Source of the DNA: Neovahlkampfia damariscottae
Lineage: Eukaryota; Heterolobosea; Selenaionea; Neovahlkampfiida; Neovahlkampfiidae
Direction: 5' to 3'
NCBI GenBank assembly: GCA_016618085.1
Contig: JABLTG010000301.1
Coordinates: 1-11,102, forward strand
DNA: 11,102 nt
The notes under the pieces are model-generated. The model worked only from the letters and a program-made list of their open reading frames with translations, had not been told where the DNA came from and ran no database searches. Every line of letters starts with the position of its first letter. Positions within the stretch are counted from its first letter, which is position 1. The translations under genes and the position numbers were made by a program. Below, piece by piece: positions 1 to 6,255 of the stretch.

Positions 1-1171
1 TCTTTTGACATTTTATCATTAGACTTATTTTTATCAATCTCAGATTGAATTTTATCACATTTCAACGCATTTTTAAATAATTTTGAAACATCACCTTTTC
101 CATATTCCGTAAATTTTCAAAAGTTATCAAATCCTGTTTGAAATGTTCTCACTCCAGGATCAAGTGCAATAATTTTTTTCTCTTTTTCATCTTTTTTCTT
201 AATTTTTGCAACAAATGGAATAATCATATAACATCTTCCATGTTGATATTTTAAAATACAAGTTCTATCACTTGATTCTTTACCAACTACATTAGATAAT
301 CTTTTAATTTCTCTTTTTGAGCAATTTTTAATTCTCCAAGTTTATAAGATGGCCAAAAGAAAAATCCTTCTTCATTCCATTTAATACTTGGTTTACCACC
401 ATTGACTGGTATTCCAACACTTCGAGACATTTTTTCAGTTCTTTTTTTCATGTTTGCTTCTAATTTGATTTTTTTGTTTGTTTTCTTTTGTTTTTCTTTC
501 AGCATTTCTGTTGAACTGTGAACATTACAGACATATTGCTGAATAGCATAATTTAAAGCATCTCGTGGTATTTTTTTCAATTTTCTATTGAACAACCAAG
601 GGTATTTTGAAGATTCTGGATTCTCATTTGCATTTAAAATACTGTTTTTCAATAACATAAAATTTGCATCATATCCAAGATCTTCAACAAAATGATGAGT
701 TAAATTGTAAACGAATCGAGTAATTCTCATCCATTCTTGTATTTTTTTCTTTTGTTCACTTGTTGGTTTTAAAAGAATTTTTCTTGATCGAATAATTTCA
801 TCTGTATCAAGTTGTTTTTTTGATAAACCAGTTTTATGTGAAATTTGTTTGTTTTCTTTTGGAACATCTTTTGATGAAAATAAAATACCTTCTGTTAATG
901 AAGATTGTTCTACCAACTTTTTTGTCCAACAAATATTCTTGTCAACTGAAGAAGAAGAAGAACTTGGAGGTATACTTTTCACTTGTAGCATGTCTTCTTT
1001 TTCTTTAGTCCACCAAAAAGGATACTAATCTTTTCCTTGTTTATATGTTGATTTCATATTTCCTGTTTCTTTTGTTTCTTCAAGTTTTCTCTTTTTTATC
1101 ACTTCTGTTGTTGATGATGAAGTAACATTTTTTTCTTTCCAAAATGAATCCAATTTGAGCTGTTTGGACAT
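1..1171 (-). pseudogene. Fanzor/TnpB-like RNA-guided nuclease remnant, N-terminal half, runs off left edge
   Basis: Reading from the ATG at 1171-1169 (an in-frame TGA lies upstream), the product starts MSKQLKLDSFWKEKN, passes a Lys/Arg stretch (VIKKRKLEE, a possible nuclear localisation signal) and a Ser run. It then enters the TnpB/Fanzor N-terminal fold: RSRKILLKPTSEQKKKI followed by RITRFVYN, and GRCYMIIPF. The RuvC-I motif is ALDPGVRTFQTGFD (about 134-175); its Asp is the first catalytic residue of the family. Family knowledge: Fanzors are eukaryotic homologues of IS605/IS607 TnpB that cut DNA with a guide RNA and ride on transposons. Breaks seen: in-frame TAG at 1025-1027; a frame change between about 291 and 319; in-frame TGA at 117-119, just after RuvC-I. 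The frame change fits either a one-base loss in the T run at 314-318 or a 26-nt GT-AG intron. RuvC-II, RuvC-III, the zinc ribbon and any guide RNA would lie left of the window. I call it a pseudogene because no single explanation removes all three interruptions. Confidence 0.85.
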
Positions 1172-1439
1172 TTTAAATACTTGAGATCTTTTTCAGTATT
1201 TTCTAGTTGAACAAAAGGTCTTTTTTGTTCAACTTGAACAACTTCAAATAAAAATTCTAAAAATAACTGGCAAAATTAAATCTAATTGGCCACTTTTATC
1301 ACAATAACCATCAATTCATTAGCCGTTTTGTGGAATAAAATTTTTGGTTTTGTTTTAAAAAATAGTTGATTGGTTAAATATTGACCAATCATTTCTTCTT
1401 TTTTTTGGTTAAGCTTGTTGGTTTTACAAAAAATTTGAA
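1172..1439. promoter_or_regulatory. Divergent intergenic region with paired CCAAT pentamers
   Basis: These 268 bp separate the Fanzor start (minus) from the ELM2/SANT-like start (plus). I see no coding sequence here. Besides the 1205-1234 hairpin it contains an inverted repeat, TGATTGGT (1367-1374) and ACCAATCA (1384-1391), whose arms present CCAAT on both strands 49-73 bp before the start at 1440. The CCAAT pentamer recurs upstream of other genes here, so a promoter role is plausible, but it is inferred only. Confidence 0.4.
1205..1234. repeat. Hairpin with perfect 12-bp arms upstream of the Fanzor start
   Basis: The left arm AGTTGAACAAAA (1205-1216) and right arm TTTTGTTCAACT (1223-1234) are exact reverse complements separated by six bases. 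The hairpin lies 34 bp upstream of the Fanzor start codon, so it could be in that transcript's 5' region, part of a transposon end, or a site read by a recombinase. It is not explained by any coding region. Confidence 0.8.
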
Positions 1440-2091
1440 ATGATTAAGTTTAATTTCAACATACAACAAGTTGATAGTTATCAACAAGGTATTGTTTTAA
1501 AAAAATACAAACTAATTTTTTATTATAGAATTAGCTAAAAGTGGTGAACTAATTTTTGAAATGGATGATTTTTCAAGTGAAAAGGATAGTATATTTAATG
1601 TTTTTAAACTGATCTTTAAAATATAGTTCAAATTTTGTTAAACTTTTGTAAAAAATTTATAGAAGAAAAAAATATAAACAAAGAAAATTTGTACAATTTG
1701 TATTTTAAAGAAAATAAGAATATAACTATAATTAAAAGAAAAATATTAGAGAATATAGAGGATTTAAAGATTATAAAATGGAATAACAAAGAAAAATTGA
1801 TGTTTTATAATTTATTTAAACAATATAACAAAAATTTTAAAATAATAACAAAAAATGTAAATATTTGTTAAAATATTAAAATTTAAGATGGAAAAACCTC
1901 TAAAAGAGTGTTTAAATTATTATTATATTACCAAACATTATATAGATATAAAAAAATTAAAAAATATAAAAATTATAGAAGAAAATAATTTTATAAATGA
2001 AACTGATAATACTTTTATATTTGAGAAGAAAAATGTTACTGAAAGTGATAACAATATATTGGAGTTTGTAAATTGTCATATTAATAAATAA
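1440..2091 (+). CDS. ELM2/SANT-like nuclear protein, four exons, 180 aa
   Basis: Exons 1440-1488, 1529-1588, 1627-1856 and 1888-2091 join in frame (543 nt with TAA). Introns are 40, 38 and 31 nt, with donors GTATTG, GTATAT and GTAAAT and acceptors ending TAG, TAG and AAG. Residues about 86-132 form a SANT domain: KWNNKEKLMFYNLFKQY, then KNFKIITK, and, across the third intron, KPLKECLNYYYITKH. This is the pattern seen in MTA, CoREST and RERE proteins, where SANT binds histone tails or activates histone deacetylases. The preceding 80 residues (SYQQ near residue 13, then the helix around LLNFCKKF) are placed like an ELM2 domain but match it only weakly. The tail is Asn/Lys/Glu rich without a recognisable domain. 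A second SANT/Myb-type gene follows on the same strand after 177 bp. The SANT call is fairly secure, ELM2 tentative, and the partner unknown. Confidence 0.75.
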
Positions 2092-2268
2092 ATTTAATTT
2101 TAAATAAATTAATTATGTCTTATTATTTCATTATTCTATTTTAAATTGATCTATATGATTTTCTTTAGTTTTTTAATTTCTTTTATGTAAAATAGCATAA
2201 ATTTCTGATTTTTATAATAATTTTTTTGTTTTTTTATAAAAAAAATCCTAGCTTTTAATTGGTTGATT
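2092..2268 (+). promoter_or_regulatory. Intergenic region and likely promoter of the Myb/SANT gene
   Basis: No gene is visible in these 177 AT-rich bases. A TATA-like stretch (TATAAAAAAA, starting at 2235) lies about 34 bp before the start codon at 2269, and an inverted CCAAT (ATTGG, 2258-2262) lies six bases before it. In a genome this AT-rich a TATA-like string alone is weak evidence. Confidence 0.3.
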
Positions 2269-3007
2269 ATGTCAAAAATTATTGTTAAAAGTCACTCAAA
2301 AAGTTTATTCAATTTATCACAAAGTAAAGGATGGACAGAAGAAGAGAATAAAGTTTTTAAACAAGCATTAATGAGATTTGGAATTGGAAGCTGGACAACC
2401 ATTGTAAAATAAAAACAACTAATTTTTGTTAAAAACAAAAGGTAAAGTAAGTTAACTTTATTTATTAAACCGAAAATCAAGATTAGGAATATTACCTGGA
2501 AAAAATATAAGTCAACTTAACCTTCAGGCGCAGAGAATAATTGGACAACAGTCTCTTGGTGGTAATAAAAAAAAAATCCAAATTTTTTTTTTTTTTTTAG
2601 GTTTTCTTCATATGAGAGTAAATCCAGATCAAGTCCGAAAAGATAATGAAGAAAGAGCAAAAAAAGGAATTGTAACAGTAAAATCTGGTTTAATCATCAA
2701 TACTGGTGAAAATCCAACCAAAGAATCAAGAAGAGAAATTTATGAAGAAAACAAAAAAAAATATGAATTGACACTTGAACAAGTTGAAGAATTAGTTTCA
2801 GATGATGATTTATTTATTATTAAAAGAAAAAAAAGAATCAAATTCACAAATTTTGTTGAAAATTATGTTAAAGAAAATTTGGATAAAATGGAAGTTGAAG
2901 AAGCTATAAAAGAAAATAATTTTGAAACCTTATCTGAAAAAGAAATCAATGAAATGATTAAAAAAAGTAAATCAAATATCAAAAATTTAGAGAATTTATT
3001 TTATTAA
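2269..3007 (+). CDS. Myb/SANT DNA-binding protein with conserved C-terminal region, 208 aa
   Basis: Exons 2269-2403, 2442-2446, 2482-2561 and 2601-3007 give 627 nt ending in TAA. The Myb/SANT helices are GWTEEENKVFKQALMRFG and SWTTI (residues about 21-45), continuing after splicing as VKLGILPGKNISQLNLQ. The next conserved blocks, QRIIGQQSLGG and KSGLIINTGENPT (about 101-113), recall a Myb-type family I have seen in protists and algae, but I cannot name it with certainty. The C-terminus is Lys/Glu rich and probably helical. The second exon is only 5 nt (GTAAA). Without it the conserved frame is lost, and its downstream donor is the consensus GTAAGT. Introns are 38, 35 and 39 nt; the last ends in a long T tract plus AG. 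The final 12 bases overlap the coding end of the convergent kelch gene. Expected role: sequence-specific DNA binding in the nucleus; targets unknown. Confidence 0.78.
2442..2446 (+). other. Predicted 5-nt microexon of the Myb/SANT gene
   Basis: Exon 1 ends in phase 0 at 2403, and the conserved frame of the next clear exon (LGILPGKN) needs two extra bases modulo three. GTAAA at 2442-2446 is flanked by an upstream AAAAG acceptor and a downstream GTAAGT donor. It gives WTTI-VK-LGILPG, a normal SANT continuation. Direct joining of 2403 to 2482 shifts the frame. Confidence 0.65.
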
Positions 3008-5323
3008 TTTTTGAATAATTTCATTCATTTGTTTTTTTATTTCTATTAACATTTCATTTTGTTCATTAATGATTTTTTTTAATTCACCATTTTCCTCTTT
3101 CAATTTTTCAATTTCTTTTGAAAATTCAATTTTTTGATTAATAATATTTTGTTCAAGATTTTTAAATTGTTGATGATCAAACATATTTGAAAGATTCATT
3201 TCAAATAAACACTCAAGTAATTGATCTTTTCCACCTGAGAATTTAATAACTTGCCAACAATTCTCTTTTAAACTTCCTTCAATTCCATATTTCAAACAGA
3301 AATTTATAATATCTAAAGCATTTTCCAAAGTGATTAATTTAGAAATCTCATTGGTCGCTCTTTGATTGAGTTCATCCAAAAAATAAATATCAGAAAATCG
3401 TACAAGTTGTAATAATTCTTGAATACTGTTTGGAAATTGAACTGATTTTCCATAAGTAAATTTAATCAAAATCTCCAATGTATTAAAATCAATTTCATTC
3501 ATTTCAACTTCTTTTTCAAAAGATTCTTGAAAACCTGCTTGAAACATTGTTTTAAAAAATTCAGAAAATCGTCCAATAATCGCTTTGTGACAATAAATTT
3601 TTTCATTATTTTTTGTTCTTAAAATGATATCAGAAAACTCTTTTGTATCATATAATAGTTCAATATGAGAATTCAAATTCCGATTAATGTAACTTGAAAT
3701 TTTAATTTTTTTCACATCTTCATTCATCAAATTTAAAGTATTTCTTAATTGATTTTCATTAATATAATTCAATGCTAAATTTTTAATTCGATCAAATTTC
3801 AATTCATTTGAAGTTTCAAAAATTTCAAAAACGTTTTTGAAGTTCATCATTCTTTTACAATGAAATAAACAAATATTTTCTAAATCATACATTTCAAATT
3901 GAAGTGAATGTTTATACAATTCAAATAATTCATCCAAATTTTTGATTAAAATTTTTGATCCATATAGATATCTAATCATATTTTTGAAAATGGAAATTGA
4001 TATTTTCAAATCATCTTCAAGAAAGTATTTACAAAATAATTGATTTTGTGAGACAATACACAGATGTAAATTGAACTCTTCATTATCAATTTTAACAGAG
4101 ATATCTGAAAAAAGATCATTTTGATATAAAGAATAGATATGTTTCAATTTTGATAATTGATGCTTTTCTTGAGTTAAATCTAATTGAAAAACTTCATTAA
4201 GATAAGATCCATTATGACCTCCAAAAGTATACATAAAATCACCATGTAATGTTGATCTATGATGATATAGCTTTGGTCGATCTTCATTTGTCTTATATTT
4301 GGTCCAAGTATATGATTCTAAATCTAATGCATATACTTCATTGAGATAATAATCTGAACTATAACCACCTGATATAATCATAGTTCCATAAATCATAATA
4401 CTTGTATGACCGTATCTTGGTGATGGATGATCTCCAAATGGTTCAACTTGTGTCCAAATGGATGTCTCGATATCAAACTCATAGACATCAGAAAGATATG
4501 AATCATTTTTTCCACCAAATATTATCATTTTATCTTCATAATATAATGATGAATGTAAATGTCTTGTTGCAGGTATATTTCCAGTACCTTTTTGAAAAAA
4601 TTATTTAACACTTTCTTTATTAAGAAATTTACCTATTATTTTTGACCATTTTCTTTTGGTATAATCAAATGTATATAGATCATTGAAATATACACCATTT
4701 AAACCTAATCCTCCAAAAATAAACACTACATTATTTTTTGTTATGGCTGTATGACCTTGTCTTCCTGCAGGAATATTTCCTTTGACTTCGCATTGCTCAC
4801 ATTCCATGTTTTTTATCCGCAGTATCCATGTATCATTATAATATGTCTCACCATGATGACCACCTATCAACAGAACAGCAAATATTAAAATAAAATGAAA
4901 ATTACCAAAAATCTAATAAGAAAATGAACTTCCAACAAAGTTTACCAATATATCTGTATTAAAATATTAATTTAAAAATCAAAAAAACCTTCATTATTAT
5001 TGATCAATGAAGCAGAATGTAAACACCTTTTTGGTATGTCGGAACTTGTTTGAATTTTCTTCCAAAATGAAGTATAAAAATCAAATGTATATAAATCATT
5101 TAAATATCCATGAGGTCCTCTTCCACCAAAAATTATCCACTTTTTCAAAAAAATTCAGTTGATTTTTCAACAATACTTGATTGGCCACTCTAATAGCTGT
5201 ATGGCCATAACGACCTTGACAAATAGCTCCTAAACTTTTTACAGTTGTCCATTTATCTTCTTGTTTTAATTCAAAACTTTTCCTAAATCTGAAGTCTTCC
5301 TCTTCAGAAATTCTCAAAGACAT
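2996..5323 (-). CDS. LZTR1-like protein: six kelch blades, two BTB-BACK units, coiled coil; 711 aa
   Basis: Six exons, in transcript order 5323-5177, 5139-4989, 4953-4946, 4912-4906, 4863-4633 and 4587-2996, total 2136 nt with TAA. Introns are 37, 35, 33, 42 and 45 nt. Residues about 25-320 form six kelch repeats, marked by IIFGG, LIFGG, FIFGG, IIFGG, IISGG and YTFGG and the usual downstream Tyr and Trp. BTB1 starts near residue 338 (LFSDISVKIDNEEF) with a BACK-like helical region. BTB2 starts near 490 (EFSDIILRTKNNEKIYCHKA) with a second BACK. Residues about 655-711 are a Glu/Lys/Leu heptad coiled coil. This kelch-BTB-BACK-BTB-BACK order is that of LZTR1, an adaptor for Cullin-3 ubiquitin ligases acting on Ras-family GTPases; substrate choice here is unknown. 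Two adjacent microexons encode the strand before the third blade's FGG motif. The start at 5323 lies 31 bp from a divergent start codon. Confidence 0.88.
4906..4953 (-). other. Two adjacent microexons (8 nt and 7 nt) separated by a 33-nt intron
   Basis: On the minus strand the 8-nt exon is ATATATTG (4953-4946) and the 7-nt exon is ATTTTTG (4912-4906). With the flanking exons they read LINNNE-DILIFGG-HHGE, a perfect kelch strand. The 33-nt intron between them is a multiple of three but ends in an in-frame TAG, so it cannot be retained. Skipping one microexon shifts the frame; skipping both (15 nt) keeps the frame but removes residues DILIF. Confidence 0.7.
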
Positions 5324-5354
5324 ACCAAAATCAGTTAACCAATAAAATCAAAAC
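5324..5354. promoter_or_regulatory. 31-bp divergent promoter region with a CCAAT pentamer
   Basis: Only 31 bases separate the start codons of the kelch/BTB gene (minus) and the small membrane protein gene (plus). The stretch contains CCAAT at 5339-5343 and no TATA-like box. Either the core promoters lie inside the opposing coding regions, or both transcripts have almost no 5' leader. An unseen upstream non-coding exon is not excluded. Confidence 0.45.
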
Positions 5355-5669
5355 ATGAAAACAAATGAACAAAATAATGAAGAAACCACTTTTGATGGAA
5401 CTGTTTTACAATTGTCATTTGATGGAAAACAATGGAAACATCAATTAAATATTTTAGCAGGTAATTTATTTCCAGAAGAGAATTTGATTATAAACCAAAA
5501 AAATACCCTCACAAATTTATTTAACATTTTGACCTCAAAAAATGGTATTTTTTATGTTCTTGGTTTTGGTGTATTTTTTGGTTATTTAGTTTACAAATAT
5601 GTTTATATTTCTAGAAGAAGAAAAAAAGATATTGTTGATTTTGCTCTGGAAGGACGATTTAAATTCTAA
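5355..5669 (+). CDS. Small single-pass membrane protein of unknown function, 104 aa
   Basis: An intron-free reading frame starts at the ATG at 5355 and ends in TAA. I do not recognise the family. Residues 1-60 are polar, with two acidic/amide-rich patches (NEQNNEET near the N-terminus, then DGKQWKHQ). One hydrophobic segment of about 20 residues follows (GIFYVLGFGVFFGYLVYKYV, roughly 65-84), then a basic cluster SRRRKK and a short tail ending FALEGRFKF. There is no N-terminal signal peptide, so by the positive-inside rule the basic tail probably faces the cytosol and the N-terminus the lumen, as in a signal anchor with a short C-tail. It shares the 31-bp divergent promoter region with the kelch/BTB gene, so co-expression is possible. 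The open frame and coding-like composition make it a probable real gene. Confidence 0.65.
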   Translation: MKTNEQNNEETTFDGTVLQLSFDGKQWKHQLNILAGNLFPEENLIINQKNTLTNLFNILTSKNGIFYVLGFGVFFGYLVYKYVYISRRRKKDIVDFALEGRFKF

Positions 5670-5823
5670 GTGTTTTTGTACAAATTTATTCAGACTCTTC
5701 TTAGAATAAACATTGGTTTTCAAGCTCAATTAATCAATAACATTTTTTTCATTCAATTTTTCAAGACCAAAAACTTTTTTTGATGTTTTTAGAAGAACAC
5801 ATTGGTCATAGTGCTGTTTTTAA

Positions 5824-6021
5824 AATATAATACAAACATTTGAAGAAGTGACTCAGAAGAAAAATGTTGCATTATCAATGGTTTATTGAATTAAAAATAA
5901 CAACTCGTATAATGAGAAACCAAGAAGTGGAAGACCAAAAAAATTATCAGATGAGATGTTACAAAATATCCAACATCGAGTTAGAAAGAAAAGTTGAACA
6001 TTGTTAATTTATAATCAATAA
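5824..6021 (+). pseudogene. Tc1/mariner-like transposase fragment (N-terminal HTH region only)
   Basis: In one plus-strand frame the sequence reads VTQKKNVALSMVY, a TGA stop at 5887-5889, then IKNNNSYNEKPRSGRPKKLS and DEMLQNIQHRVRKKS, then TGA (5995-5997) and TAA (6019-6021). The PRSGRPKKLS block is the GRPR-type linker between the two helix-turn-helix motifs of Tc1/mariner transposases. In another frame just upstream (from about 5792) EHIGHSAVFKI looks like part of the first helix-turn-helix, implying a frameshift. No DDE catalytic domain follows, so this is a short inactive relic. The ends of the original element could not be defined. Confidence 0.6.
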
Positions 6022-6058
6022 AAAATGAAAAAGAATCCCAATGTTAAACAATTAGTTG

Positions 6059-6081
6059 TTTGTCCCAATTATTGGGACAAA
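6059..6081. repeat. 23-bp near-perfect palindrome
   Basis: TTTGTCCCAAT (6059-6069) and ATTGGGACAAA (6071-6081) are exact reverse complements around a single T. GTCCCAA-type ends resemble terminal repeats of some Tc1/mariner elements, and the palindrome lies about 40 bp past the transposase fragment. It may be two element ends brought together or one internal hairpin. It is the most GC-rich short string in the interval. Confidence 0.75.
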
Positions 6082-6180
6082 GTTGTTTTCAATAAAATGT
6101 TGAAATTGATTTTTTTTTTCATTGGCTGGATTTTAATTTCAGGCTCAATAAAATATTCGCATAACCCAATAAAATTCCAA

Positions 6181-6230
6181 TACAAGTTCTAAAAAATTTA
6201 TTTTAGATTTCACCTTCAAAAGAACTTGTA
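6181..6230. repeat. Inverted repeat with 10-bp arms and 30-nt spacer near the LMBRD2 gene end
   Basis: TACAAGTTCT (6181-6190) and AGAACTTGTA (6221-6230) are perfect reverse complements. They lie 26-75 bp beyond the LMBRD2-homologue stop codon, probably in its 3' untranslated region, where they could form a stem-loop. A short terminal-inverted-repeat transposon footprint is the alternative. Confidence 0.6.
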
Positions 6231-6255
6231 AAAAATTAAATTTTTTTTTTGAAAT

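Larger units (their letters stand above)
5670..6255. other. Gene-free interval between convergent genes, with transposon debris
   Basis: These 586 bp lie between the stop codon of the small membrane protein gene (plus) and that of the LMBRD2 homologue (minus). They contain a decayed Tc1/mariner helix-turn-helix fragment, a 23-bp palindrome and a 10-bp inverted repeat, listed separately. No other coding potential is visible. Both flanking transcripts must terminate here. Confidence 0.7.

Noticed and set aside
820-1008. Plus-strand open frame over the Fanzor N-terminus
   Set aside because: It is a Lys/Leu-rich shadow of the antisense Fanzor frame, with no family features.
1025-1102. A 78-nt intron ending at the TAG in the Fanzor frame
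   Set aside because: It is about twice the length of every other intron here and A-rich with no T-rich 3' part, and it would remove a plausible basic nuclear-localisation stretch.
1470-1485. Palindrome GTTGATA-GT-TATCAAC at the end of exon 1 of the ELM2/SANT-like gene
   Set aside because: Its 7-bp arms are AT-rich and it lies within coding sequence (VDSYQ), so chance is a sufficient explanation.
1440-3007. The two adjacent SANT/Myb genes as a tandem duplication
   Set aside because: Their domains differ in subtype, intron positions do not correspond, and no shared sequence is seen outside the general SANT pattern.
4402-4608. Plus-strand open frame over the kelch repeats
   Set aside because: It lies antisense to strongly conserved kelch coding sequence and crosses the 45-nt intron without meaning.
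117-5889. UGA read as tryptophan (altered genetic code)
   Set aside because: TGA occurs in frame only in two transposon relics; all conserved host Trp positions here use TGG and no host exon needs TGA as sense.
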